DNA of 53,202 bases from Fibrobacterota bacterium (GTDB taxonomy: Bacteria; Fibrobacterota; Fibrobacteria; UBA5070), in contig JAKPQQ010000150.1 in assembly GCA_029557215.1 (NCBI GenBank), positions 1 to 53,202 on the forward strand. Direction: 5' to 3'. The position numbers and the translations under genes are program-made. The stretch's first letter is position 1; the number at the start of each line of letters is the position of its first letter. Under the pieces are notes generated by a model. That model saw only the letters and a program-made list of their open reading frames with translations, was not told the origin of the DNA and did no database searches. Positions 28,491 to 36,762 of the stretch are shown here, in pieces.

Positions 28491-29810
28491 TTGAAGCGAT
28501 TCCCCATTCTTCTTGCCGCGATGACTGCCGTTCCTGGCATCGCCACCGAACTGCACGTCTTCTCCGCCGGTCAACCCGCCAAGGCGCAGGAAGTCAACGA
28601 CAACTTCCAGCGCCTGGACACCGCCATCCAGAACCGGGCGACCAAGGCGAGCCTGGAATCCACAGACGGTGCACTGAAGAGCGTGATGTCCACGGTTGGG
28701 ACGTTGCAGATCGGCAAGGCCGAGAAATCGGATCTGGATGCGCTTTCCGCCAAACAAAAAAGCGATGTGGCAGCGCTGGCGAAAGCCACGGTGGATTCGG
28801 CGGCAAAATTGCGCGAAGCGATGCCTACTGCTGTAGATGTTAGTGGGAAGGCGGATAGTGGTTGGGTCAGGAGTTCGTTTGTTTCTCGCGACGGAAGCGG
28901 GGCTCTTCTCGATCATTTCCGAGTGAACTCTGGGGCGACGGACATTTCTGACGGGGCGCCTTGGTACGGGATTGGTCGAGCATCTATCCCCACGTTGTCT
29001 CCATCCGGCACAACTCCGCAAGTGCAGCTAGCAGGCTACTTTGGTCTGCGGCTGAAAACATCAGGTCACAAACTCGATATTCCGCAAAGCCATGAGTCGC
29101 CAGTGTTGATAGACGGGAATGCCATCTGGCATTCAGCGAACCTTACTGGCGCAAACCTCCCGGGAGGACCGTATCTCTCGATTTCTGGAGGTGATGTGTC
29201 AGGAGGACTCGGGGTGGCCGGCGGGATTTGGGTTCGCCCTAGTTCGGATCGTAGTAAGGTCCTACCATCTTTGTGGGGAGCCAGTTTTGGTGGGATTTCC
29301 ATGATTCAAGCGCCAAATGATGAGGGCGTCGTAGCTTATGGGTACTGGGGATCGAGTGCTGTCTTTTCAGTCGTTCGCAGGCACTATGTCGAGAGTGCGA
29401 GTAGGGACACCCCCTTTGATGCCAACAGCCCGGATTTCTGGGTCGATGGTTCAGGCGTTACCCACGCGAATGAACTCCACATTGGCTCCAGGATCGTGAT
29501 GAATGGAATTGCGGAGTCTGACGTCGCCGACTACGTCTTCGAGCCCGACTACCAGCTCATGTCGTTGTCCGAAGTCGAGGCTTTCACCAAGGCCAACAAG
29601 CATCTGCCCGAGGTGCCGTCGGCCAAGGAGATGACGGAAAACGGCGTCGACATGGCGGCCATGAACATGGTGCTGCTCAAGAAGGTGGAAGAATTGACGC
29701 TCCACGCCATCGCGCTGCAGAAGGATGTCGAGGCCCAGAAGGCGTTGCTAGTCCAACAGAAGGCGCAGTTCGAAGAACGCCTTCAGCGATTGGAGTCGAC
29801 GTCTCGCTGA
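28491..29810 (+). CDS. Secreted modular protein with variable centre (A)
   Basis: The product is 439 aa from TTG 28491, 9 bp after GAGG; no ATG fits. Signal peptide LKRFPILLAAMTAVPGIA. Residues 20-110 are a helical or coiled-coil head (VFSAGQPAKAQEVNDNFQRL, then KASLESTDGALK). Residues 110-340 are Gly/Ser-rich beta-type sequence of lower GC. The tail (YVFEPDYQLMSLSEVEAFTKANKHLPEVPSAKEM, then coiled coil MNMVLLKKVEELTLHAIALQKDVEAQ) is the NKHLPE-type module known from fibre-like surface proteins. Head and tail are nearly identical to protein B (32617-34119), while the centre is unrelated. Probably a trimeric secreted fibre or adhesin; that function is inferred. Confidence 0.8.
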   Translation: MKRFPILLAAMTAVPGIATELHVFSAGQPAKAQEVNDNFQRLDTAIQNRATKASLESTDGALKSVMSTVGTLQIGKAEKSDLDALSAKQKSDVAALAKATVDSAAKLREAMPTAVDVSGKADSGWVRSSFVSRDGSGALLDHFRVNSGATDISDGAPWYGIGRASIPTLSPSGTTPQVQLAGYFGLRLKTSGHKLDIPQSHESPVLIDGNAIWHSANLTGANLPGGPYLSISGGDVSGGLGVAGGIWVRPSSDRSKVLPSLWGASFGGISMIQAPNDEGVVAYGYWGSSAVFSVVRRHYVESASRDTPFDANSPDFWVDGSGVTHANELHIGSRIVMNGIAESDVADYVFEPDYQLMSLSEVEAFTKANKHLPEVPSAKEMTENGVDMAAMNMVLLKKVEELTLHAIALQKDVEAQKALLVQQKAQFEERLQRLESTSR

Positions 29811-29831
29811 TTCAATCGAACGATATGCGGC

Positions 29832-30371
29832 TCAGGCTTCAGCCTTGCGGATGAGCAGGACCTTTTTCAGGGTCGAGGTGGCAAGGGCTCGATAGGTTTC
29901 CTGTTCGATCTGGCGGATCCGCTCCTCCAGGTCGGAGGCCGTGGCCAGCTTGAACCGGAGGCAGTCTCTCAAGAAGCGCATGTCCTTTTCCCGGCCAGCA
30001 GCGGCCTTGGATGCAAGGAGGTCGTGGATCTCCAGGCACAAGCCGCGGACCCCATCGACTCCAGGAACCGTCACGGCGACCAAGCGATCCTCCCATCCCG
30101 ACGGAAGGATCGCTGTTTCCGGTCCCACGCCTTGCGCGTAGTACCCGAAGGTTTCGTGGAACGGCGACAACTCCCCGATCGACCCGTCGATCAGGTCGGC
30201 TCGTTCGGGGAACTCTCGCGGCCAAAGGTCGGCTTCTTCCGAAACCAGAAGTTCGGGGGGAGCGGACGGAAATTGCCCGAGAATGGATTGGCTCCCGATC
30301 ACCACGAACTCCCGGCATTCCGAGATGACCGCGCTGGCTCGCAGGATATGTTCGAGCTGGTGTCGCTTCAT
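29832..30371 (-). CDS. DUF6036-type nucleotidyltransferase-like protein
   Basis: The product is 179 aa from ATG 30371 (MKRHQLEHILRASAVISECREFVVIGSQSILGQFP), with GSQSIL at the place of the nucleotidyltransferase G-S motif, then DLIDGSIGELSPF, and DLLASKAAAGREKDMRFL closing the fold. This is the plan of the DUF6036 and AbiEii-like families, often half of a two-gene toxin-antitoxin-like module. The start overlaps the stop of the 104-aa partner (ATGA), so the two are coupled. It ends 22 bp from the convergent secreted-protein gene. Confidence 0.7.
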   Translation of the reverse strand: MKRHQLEHILRASAVISECREFVVIGSQSILGQFPSAPPELLVSEEADLWPREFPERADLIDGSIGELSPFHETFGYYAQGVGPETAILPSGWEDRLVAVTVPGVDGVRGLCLEIHDLLASKAAAGREKDMRFLRDCLRFKLATASDLEERIRQIEQETYRALATSTLKKVLLIRKAEA

Positions 30372-30682
30372 GCGGCGGCTTTCGCGGCCTTCCACAGAAT
30401 CCATCGCGCGCGCGCGTCGAGAGCGCCGGCGAAAGGGCTGGATTGGCGCATGTCCTTGGCTTCTTCCGTATCCGAACCGATGAACTCGCGCAATCGATCC
30501 CGAGGGCCATCCAGCAAGAGGCTCCACTTCGCGGCGTATTCGGGGTGGATCCGGTCCTGCTCGATCCACCGGGTGAGCGTGGCTTTGGCATGGTCCACCA
30601 AGCTGGGATCAATCTTCATCCTGTCCGCCAACTCCCGGTGGGCCAGCAGACTGCGCTCCTGTGCCAGTCGGTGGAAATCCAT
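30368..30682 (-). CDS. Partner of the DUF6036 protein, antitoxin-like
   Basis: The product is 104 aa. The sequence is helical, with a possible helix-turn-helix in residues 15-45 (AHRELADRMKIDPSLVDHAKATLTRWIEQDR), followed by EYAAKWSLLLDGPRDRLREFIGSDTEEAKDMRQSSPF and a basic-hydrophobic end. I know this type only as the small gene in front of DUF6036 nucleotidyltransferases. By position and overlap it is likely the antitoxin or regulator of a two-gene system; which partner is toxic is not shown. Confidence 0.6.
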   Translation of the reverse strand: MDFHRLAQERSLLAHRELADRMKIDPSLVDHAKATLTRWIEQDRIHPEYAAKWSLLLDGPRDRLREFIGSDTEEAKDMRQSSPFAGALDARARWILWKAAKAAA

Positions 30683-30743
30683 GATCGGAATCTAATCCCA
30701 GACGGGCCAAGGTGGGCTGCCGCCTGTTCAATCCGTGGCGGCA

Positions 30744-30835
30744 CTCCGCTACCCCGTTCTCCGCTGCGCGGGGCAAACCACCCCCCGCCTACGGCGTACC
30801 CCTCCGAAGGAGGGGAATGGAGCGCCAGGGACGGT
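30744..30835 (+). repeat. R2 repeat, copy B (truncated)
   Basis: CTCCGCTACCCC, CTCCGCTGCGCGGGG, AACCACCCC (30776-30784), the CGCCTACGGCG hairpin and CCCCTCCGAAGGAGGGG match copy A in order. The second half, ending in GGGGTGGTT, is missing. It lies in the 297-bp gap between the DUF6036 pair and the ATPase gene; nothing else is seen there apart from the site at 30940. Confidence 0.65.
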
Positions 30836-30939
30836 ACACCCGACAGGGCCAAGATCCCGTGCAGGGGGCTTGGTTCACGACGGCCTGGCATCGGCCAGAC
30901 GCGGTTCTCTGGCCGGGGAGGCGCCCAGATAGGTCAAAT

Positions 30940-30982
30940 ATCCTTGCAAATTGCAAAGTGCAGTTTTAGATTTTCAAGGATG
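30940..30982 (+). promoter_or_regulatory. Inverted repeat enclosing the ATPase start codon
   Basis: ATCCTTGCAAA (30940-30950) pairs at 10 of 11 positions with TTTTCAAGGAT (30971-30981). The right arm contains the ribosome site and the first two bases of the ATG. TTGCAA is also repeated directly at 30944 and 30951. It could be a protein operator or an RNA hairpin that hides the start. Confidence 0.45.
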
Positions 30983-32131
30983 GATCGCACCCTAAAGCGG
31001 ATCTTGCGCAAGGATTTGACGGAGTCTCCCGTCGTGGCGCTGCTTGGTCCGCGGCAGTGCGGGAAAACCACGCTGGCACGCACTGTGGTCACCGATTTCG
31101 AGAAGGCCGTCTATCTGGATCTGGAGCGACCTTCCGATTTAAGGAAATTGTCCGATCCGGAATTGTACCTGGGGCCTCTGTCCGACCGATTGGTCGTGCT
31201 CGACGAAATCCAGCGCGTCCCCGATCTGTTTCCGGTTTTGCGATCGCTGGTGGACGATCGTCGTCGACCCGGGCGGTTTCTGTTGTTGGTATCGGCATCC
31301 CGCGATTTGTTGCGGCAGACATCGGAAAGTCTGGCGGGCAGGATTCGCTACCGGGAATTGACGCCCTTCACGCTGGACGAAGTGTCCCGGGAAGCTGTCG
31401 CCATGGAAACGCATTGGCTGCGCGGAGGGTTCCCGGAAAGCCTGCTTTCGGCGGACGACGAGTCGAGTCTGCGTTGGCGGGAAGACTTTTTGAGGACTTT
31501 CCTGGAGCGAGACGTGCCATCGTTCGGTGTCGAGGTCCGTTTGCCCTTGTTCGAGCGCTTCGTGAAGATGCTCGCGCATCTGCATGGACAGATTTTGAAT
31601 TGGAGTCGGCTGGCGGAATCGGCGGCGGTGAGCGTTCCGACGGCCAAGCACTATGTCGAGCTGCTGGAAAAGTCGTTTCTTGTCCGCGTGCTGCCTCCGC
31701 ACGAGGTGAATCTGGGCAAACGCCTGGTCAAGTCCCCGAAGATCTATTGGAGGGATGCGGGCCTTGTGCATGCCTTGCTGGAGATCGAGACGTTGGAAGA
31801 TCTGCAAGGACATCCCGTGGTGGGTTCTTCTTGGGAAGGTTATGCGATGGAGGAGATCCTTCGGACGGCAAGGAAAGCGCAAGCCTCGTACTATCGGACG
31901 CAATCCGGCACCGAGCTCGATCTTGTGCTGACTCATGGTACGCGGTGTTTGGTGGTGGAATTCAAACGATCCAGCGCGCCCGAACCCACGCGCGGATTTT
32001 GGCAGGGGTTGCAGGATCTGGGCGGGCCCGAAGCGCGGATCGTCGCGCCGGTCCGAGAAGGCTGGCCGCTGCGCGAGGGGGCGAAGGTGGTGTCGCTTTC
32101 CGGGCTTCTCGAGGAGCTGGGCTCCTGGTAG
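30980..32131 (+). CDS. AAA_14/DUF4143 ATPase
   Basis: The product is 383 aa. Walker A LLGPRQCGKTTLAR is near residues 20-33; Walker B is LVVLDEIQRVPDLFPVLR. The middle has RELTPFTLDEVSREA and WLRGGFPESLLSADDESSLRWREDFLRTFLERDVP, the bridge typical of this family. The C-terminal DUF4143 domain resembles a PD-(D/E)xK fold: YRTQSGTELDLVL and CLVVEFKRSS hold the Asp, Glu and Lys. These proteins are widespread, accessory and of unclear role. The stop codon is within three bases of the junction with a gene fragment at 32134, so the gene seems to lie at the edge of an insertion or deletion. Confidence 0.85.
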   Translation: MDRTLKRILRKDLTESPVVALLGPRQCGKTTLARTVVTDFEKAVYLDLERPSDLRKLSDPELYLGPLSDRLVVLDEIQRVPDLFPVLRSLVDDRRRPGRFLLLVSASRDLLRQTSESLAGRIRYRELTPFTLDEVSREAVAMETHWLRGGFPESLLSADDESSLRWREDFLRTFLERDVPSFGVEVRLPLFERFVKMLAHLHGQILNWSRLAESAAVSVPTAKHYVELLEKSFLVRVLPPHEVNLGKRLVKSPKIYWRDAGLVHALLEIETLEDLQGHPVVGSSWEGYAMEEILRTARKAQASYYRTQSGTELDLVLTHGTRCLVVEFKRSSAPEPTRGFWQGLQDLGGPEARIVAPVREGWPLREGAKVVSLSGLLEELGSW

Positions 32132-32133
32132 CG

Positions 32134-32288
32134 CGGCCATGAACATGGTGCTGCTAAAGAAGGTGGGAGAGCTGACGCTCCACGCCATCGCGTCGCAGAA
32201 GGATGTCGAGGCCCAGAAGACGTTGCTTGCCCAGCAGAAGGCCCAGTTCGAGGAGCGCCTGCAACACTTGGAGTCGACGTCTCGTTGA
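32134..32288 (+). pseudogene. 3' remnant of a secreted modular protein gene
   Basis: From 32134 the DNA closely matches the last 150 bp of the gene at 28491-29810: it codes for AAMNMVLLKKVGELTLHAIA, the coiled coil and the same LESTSR end. Nothing of the 5' part remains; similarity starts three bases after the ATPase stop. An ATG at 32139 is open but gives only 49 residues. I read this as the tail of a third family member whose body was lost or replaced when the preceding module arrived. Confidence 0.75.
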
Positions 32289-32386
32289 TTCGACGGAATT
32301 GGGGGGGGTGCTCACGCTTCACCCATCCCTCCAATAATCGCATCTCGAATGCGGGAGCCTTGCCCCATGACCCCGGCATGAGCGAC

Positions 32387-32510
32387 GACCACCCCCGCCT
32401 ACGGCGTACCCCTCCAAGGGAGGGGAATGGAGCACCAGGGACCTACGGCGACCTCTGCAGCTTATTCCCCTCCAGTGGAGGGGTGGACGGCGAAGCCGGA
32501 CGGGGTGGTC
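32387..32510 (+). repeat. R2 palindromic repeat, copy C
   Basis: The element is bounded by GACCACCCC (32387-32395) and GGGGTGGTC (32502-32510). Compared with copy A the outermost pair has changed on both sides (A-T to G-C), keeping the stem. Inner hairpins are conserved in position. The 328-bp gap 32289-32616 contains this repeat, the leader of the next gene and no other gene. Confidence 0.7.
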
Positions 32511-32572
32511 TGCAGCTCGGCGTTCCAGCTGGTCCGTTGGTTTGGTACAATTGGGTGCGTCACCGATTCTCC

Positions 32573-32590
32573 GTCGTCGTTCGCGGCGGC
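32573..32590 (+). promoter_or_regulatory. Leader hairpin with TTCG loop
   Basis: GTCGTCG, loop TTCG, CGGCGGC, the counterpart of 28447-28464. Two positions of the 3' arm changed from A to G, which still pair with U in RNA but would mismatch in DNA. The distance to the TTG start is again 26 bp. Confidence 0.5.
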
Positions 32591-32616
32591 AACATTCCAA
32601 CGCGAGGTTGATTCCC

Positions 32617-34119
32617 TTGAAGCGATTCCCCATTCTTCTTGCTGCGATGACTGCCGTTCCCGGCATCGCCACCGAATTGCACGTCTTCTCCGCCGGTCAA
32701 GCCGCCAAGGCCCAGGAGGTCAACGACAACTTCCAGCGCCTGGACACCGCCATCCAGAACCGGGCGACCAAGGCGAGTCTGGAGTCTACAGACGGCGCGC
32801 TGAAAGGGGTGCAAGCCACCGTGGGCGCGTTGCAGACCGGCAAGGCCGAGAAATCGGATCTGGATGCGCTTTCCGCAAAGCAGAAGACGGATTCCACGGC
32901 ATTGGCGAAGGCAACGGTGGATTCGGCGAACGCGATCAGAAACTCGTTCCCGACATTGTCGCTCCCGCAAGATCTGGCTCCGACGAGCTCTCCAACGTTT
33001 GCTGGAGCCGTGGTCAAGGGGTCGATTTCAGGCTATCACGCGCGGTTTGGCGGAGGCGTTTCTTCTTCACCGAATGTGTTCATCGATGCAGGAGAAGGGT
33101 ACACCAGTCAACTGAGTCACGCCGTTGCCGGAGTGACCCGCTGGACGGAGCAGCTATATCTCGCAGATACCTACCGGTGGGTCGCCCGTGATGCTACTGG
33201 AGCGACGGTCGACTTTCCGCTCTCAATGTCCACTCTTTCTGGAGGTGAGATGACTTGGGGTGGGAGTACGCATCGGAAAAACAGGTTTTTAAGTGACGTA
33301 CGAATTGATGGTACCCTTGCGATGGGGTCAACTTGGATCGTCGATCCAAGCCGGAATGCGTCCTTTGCAAGTGTTGCAGTGCATAGCCCTGCTAATACAC
33401 TGCGCCAAATTGCATTGAATTCCGATGTAGCCAGCCGATGGGCTTTGCGTTCGGATGGTACGGAACCAAATGATTACATCGAGTTGCGCGCTTACAACGA
33501 TGCTGGGATCTACCAGGATGCGCCATGGGCTGTTGCGCGATCGGCAGGAAGTCCATTCGTCATCAAGCGTCCACTTCGGCTCATGGTTGGTTATGGCGTC
33601 GGCATTCTCCACTCTTCCAGCAACGGAACGCTCACTTCCAGCGCGATCGTAAACGACGACCTTGGATCACTTGGCGACACAGGTAAAATCGTCAAATTTG
33701 GAGCGAAGGGTTTGGCTGTTGCTACATCCGACGACTTGGCGGCAATGGGGGTAGTACTTGCCTCCGGCGGCACCATCACCGGCGACCTGCGCATCACGGG
33801 CAAGCTCACCACGCCTCCCGGTGCCACCCCCGCCGACTACGTCTTCGAGCCCGATTACAAGTTGGCGCCGTTGTCGGAGGTTGAGGCGTTCACCAAGGCC
33901 AACAAGCACCTTCCCGAAGTGCCGTCGGCCAAGGAGATGACGGAAAACGGCGTCGACATGGCGGCCATGAACATGGTGCTGCTCAAGAAGGTGGAAGAGC
34001 TGACGCTCCACGCCATCGCGCTGCAGAAGGATGTCGAGGCCCAGAAGACGGCGTTGGCCGACCAGCAAAAGGTCATGGCCGACATGAAGGCCGCTTTGGA
34101 GGCGATGCGAGGGCGCTGA
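32617..34119 (+). CDS. Secreted modular protein with variable centre (B)
   Basis: The product is 500 aa from TTG 32617, with the same leader and ribosome site as protein A. Signal peptide and head (residues 1-105) are nearly identical to A. The centre (about 110-415) is unrelated to A, Gly/Ser/Thr-rich and lower in GC, with fibre-like phrases (GSISGYHARFGGGVSSSPNVFIDAG, YIELRAYNDAGIY). The tail from ADYVFEPDYKLAPLSEVEAF is again nearly identical to A until the last 25 residues, where a different coiled coil (QQKVMADMKAALEAMRGR) appears. Sharp borders between conserved and divergent parts suggest exchange of centres by recombination. Confidence 0.8.
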   Translation: MKRFPILLAAMTAVPGIATELHVFSAGQAAKAQEVNDNFQRLDTAIQNRATKASLESTDGALKGVQATVGALQTGKAEKSDLDALSAKQKTDSTALAKATVDSANAIRNSFPTLSLPQDLAPTSSPTFAGAVVKGSISGYHARFGGGVSSSPNVFIDAGEGYTSQLSHAVAGVTRWTEQLYLADTYRWVARDATGATVDFPLSMSTLSGGEMTWGGSTHRKNRFLSDVRIDGTLAMGSTWIVDPSRNASFASVAVHSPANTLRQIALNSDVASRWALRSDGTEPNDYIELRAYNDAGIYQDAPWAVARSAGSPFVIKRPLRLMVGYGVGILHSSSNGTLTSSAIVNDDLGSLGDTGKIVKFGAKGLAVATSDDLAAMGVVLASGGTITGDLRITGKLTTPPGATPADYVFEPDYKLAPLSEVEAFTKANKHLPEVPSAKEMTENGVDMAAMNMVLLKKVEELTLHAIALQKDVEAQKTALADQQKVMADMKAALEAMRGR

Positions 34120-34241
34120 ATCGGGCGTGCATGGCGGCTGGTTCGCCGGGGGTGCCCGAAGGGATTCCCTGCCATCCACTCCGGGATTTTCTATCAAAGC
34201 GGTTTTGTCGGCCTCGCCCACCATCCTCGACAGGACCCGTC

Positions 34242-35477
34242 ATGACAGAATCCGCTCCGTCCTCTTCGCGCCCCTGGATCGGCCTGGTGGTCGTGGCCGC
34301 GCTGGGATACTTCGTGGACATCTACGACCTGATCCTGTTCAACGTGATCAAGAACGCCTCCCTGGGGGATCTGGGGTTCGTGCCGGGATCGGCCGAGTTC
34401 AAATCCGCCGAAGTCCTCCTGTTCAACTGGCAGATGTCGGGCATGCTGGTGGGCGGTCTGCTCTGGGGGATCCTGGGCGATCGCCGGGGGAGGGTGTCGG
34501 CGCTGTTCGGGTCCATCCTGCTCTACAGTCTGGCCAACCTGGGCAACGCCTTCGTGCACGACCTGACCTGGTACCAGGTCTGCCGGTTTTTGGCGGGAAT
34601 CGGCTTGGCCGGCGAACTGGGCGCGGGCGTGACGCTGGTGTCGGAAACCATGCCCCGCAAGATCCGCGGCTGGGGAACGGTGGTGATCGTGACCTTCGGG
34701 ACGCTGGGGGCCGTGGTGGCGTTCGTGGTGGGCAAGGAGCTGGGTTGGCGCAACGCCTTCATTGCCGGCGGGGTCATGGGGCTGGCCTTGCTGGTGGTGC
34801 GCATGCGCTCGTTCGAATCGGGGATGTTCAAAAGAATCGCATCCCAGCACGCGCCGGGGCGCGGGAACTTCTTCCGGCTGTTCGCCACGCGGGAGCGAGC
34901 GTTGCGGTATCTGTCGTGCATCGCCATCGGGCTGCCCATCTGGTTCGCCGTGGGCGTGCTGGTGGCGTTGTGCGCGCGCTTCGCCGAAGCCGGCGGCACC
35001 AAGGACATCGTGGTGGGGCAAGCGGTCATGTGGGCCTACGTGGGAATCTCGTTTGGCGATCTGGTGAGCGGCTTCTTGAGCCAGATCCTGGGCAGCCGCC
35101 GCAAGGTGATCGCGGGGTACCTGGTGTTCCTTGCGACCGTGTCTGCCATTTATCTGAACGCGTCGGGGCTTTCGCCGGTCCAGTTCTACGTCATGACCTT
35201 CCTGATCGGGACCGGCGTGGGCTACTGGGCGCTTTTTGTCACGGTGGCCAGCGAACAGTTCGGCACCGACATCCGCAGCACCGCGGCCAACACCGTGCCC
35301 AATTTCGTGCGCGGGGCGGTGGTGCCCATCACGCTGTCGTTCGCGGCGCTTTCGCCCAGGTGGACCGTGCCCGGCGCGGCGGCGATCGTGGGAGGCGCGT
35401 GCCTTGTGCTGGCGTTCGTCGCGCTGGCCTACCTGAAGGAAAGCTTCGGGAAGGACCTGGACTACCTGGAAGGTTGA
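34242..35477 (+). CDS. MFS transporter
   Basis: The product is 411 aa from ATG 34242 (MTESAPSSSRPWIG). Twelve membrane segments can be drawn. The loop between segments 2 and 3 is GILGDRRGRVSAL, the standard major-facilitator motif (G-x-x-x-D-R-x-G-R), and RFLAGIGLAGELGAGVTLVSE matches the sugar/aromatic-acid-type motif in segments 4-5. The substrate is unknown; the overall look is of the metabolite:proton symporters. It is followed 22 bp later by a CLC gene on the same strand. Confidence 0.85.
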   Translation: MTESAPSSSRPWIGLVVVAALGYFVDIYDLILFNVIKNASLGDLGFVPGSAEFKSAEVLLFNWQMSGMLVGGLLWGILGDRRGRVSALFGSILLYSLANLGNAFVHDLTWYQVCRFLAGIGLAGELGAGVTLVSETMPRKIRGWGTVVIVTFGTLGAVVAFVVGKELGWRNAFIAGGVMGLALLVVRMRSFESGMFKRIASQHAPGRGNFFRLFATRERALRYLSCIAIGLPIWFAVGVLVALCARFAEAGGTKDIVVGQAVMWAYVGISFGDLVSGFLSQILGSRRKVIAGYLVFLATVSAIYLNASGLSPVQFYVMTFLIGTGVGYWALFVTVASEQFGTDIRSTAANTVPNFVRGAVVPITLSFAALSPRWTVPGAAAIVGGACLVLAFVALAYLKESFGKDLDYLEG

Positions 35478-35499
35478 GGGACCTACCTTTCCCGCTTCC

Positions 35500-36696
35500 A
35501 TGACGCACCACGCGAGCCATTTCCTGTTGCGCGCACGGCAAGGAGCCGCCCTGGCCTTGATCGCGATCCTGGCCGGTTCGGCGTCGGCGTTGTTCCTGTG
35601 GCTCCTGGATGTGGTGGGCGGTGCGTTTGGCGCCAATGCCTGGCTCCTCTTGTTGCTGCCGGTGGCGGGATTGCTTTCCGGTCTGGCCTACCATCGCTAC
35701 GGTTCGGATGTGGAAGGTGGCAACAACCGCATCTTGCAGGAATTGCACGACCCCAAGTCGTACATCCCGCTGCGGATGGCCCCGATGGTCCTGCTTGGGA
35801 CGCTGGCCACGCATCTGTGCGGCGGTTCGGCCGGGCGCGAAGGCACCGCGGTCCAGATGGGCGGCGCGCTGTCCGACCAAGTGGCCAAAGGTTTCGGGCT
35901 TTCCGGCGATGGACGGAAAATGGCGCTGTTGGCGGGCGTGGCGGCGGGGTTCTCGTCGCTGTTCGGGACGCCGCTGGCGGGGGCGGTCTTCGCACTGGAA
36001 TTCGTGGTGGTGGGCCACTTGCGTCTGGCGTATCTGCTGCCTTGCCTGCTGGCGTCGCTGGCGGCCGATCGCGTGTGCCTTGCCTGGGGAGCGCATCACA
36101 CCCACTACGCGGTTTCGGCGTTCCCCGAGCTGTCGGTCGCCACGTTCTTCGCGGCCTTGGCGGGGGGCGTGGCGTTCGGGTTGGCGGCGCGGTTGTTCGT
36201 GGCCGTGTCGCACGGGACCTCCCGGCTGGTGAAATCGCGCATCGCCTGGGCCCCGGCGCGTCCGGCCTTGGGTGGGATCGCGGTGGCCATCTGCATCGCG
36301 CTTGCGGGAACCCGGTACGCGGGCCTGGGCGTTCCCGTGATCTCGGAAAGCTTCGTGCAGCCGGTGCTCCCGTGGGATTTTCTGATCAAACTGCTTCTGA
36401 CCGCCCTCACGGTGGGGGTGGGGTTCAAGGGCGGCGAAGTCACGCCGCTGTTCTTCGTGGGGGCCACGCTCGGGAACGCGCTCGCTCCTGTGCTGGGGTT
36501 GCCCTTCCCGCTTCTGGCCGCCATGGGGCTGGCGGCGGTGTTCGGGGCGGCGGCCAACACGCCGTTGGCGTGCATCGTCATGGCCATGGAGCTCTTTGGC
36601 GCGGACATCGGGCCGTATGCGGCGCTGGCCTGCGTGGCGGCCCTTTGGGCATCGGGGAACACGGGCATCTACACGGCCCAGAAACGCGCGAACTGA
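35500..36696 (+). CDS. CLC-type anion channel/antiporter, possibly fluoride-selective
   Basis: The product is 398 aa with about ten hydrophobic segments. The selectivity-filter region reads GGSAGREGTAVQMGGALSDQ: G-R-E-G is conserved, but the usual chloride-binding G-S-G-I-P and the central Tyr of chloride CLCs are not evident. From what I recall, this GREGT pattern is closer to the fluoride-exporting CLC-F branch; that assignment needs alignment. The later GFKGGEVTPLFFVGATLGNAL equals the second conserved half. No regulatory CBS domains. Fluoride resistance or anion homeostasis at the inner membrane is the likely role. No fluoride riboswitch was recognised in the 22-bp gap upstream. Confidence 0.82.
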   Translation: MTHHASHFLLRARQGAALALIAILAGSASALFLWLLDVVGGAFGANAWLLLLLPVAGLLSGLAYHRYGSDVEGGNNRILQELHDPKSYIPLRMAPMVLLGTLATHLCGGSAGREGTAVQMGGALSDQVAKGFGLSGDGRKMALLAGVAAGFSSLFGTPLAGAVFALEFVVVGHLRLAYLLPCLLASLAADRVCLAWGAHHTHYAVSAFPELSVATFFAALAGGVAFGLAARLFVAVSHGTSRLVKSRIAWAPARPALGGIAVAICIALAGTRYAGLGVPVISESFVQPVLPWDFLIKLLLTALTVGVGFKGGEVTPLFFVGATLGNALAPVLGLPFPLLAAMGLAAVFGAAANTPLACIVMAMELFGADIGPYAALACVAALWASGNTGIYTAQKRAN

Positions 36697-36762
36697 ATCC
36701 TCATCGGGGGGTGGGGTAGGTGGTACGATGGCCTGGCGACAAGAACCGTCGCCCAGGATCCG

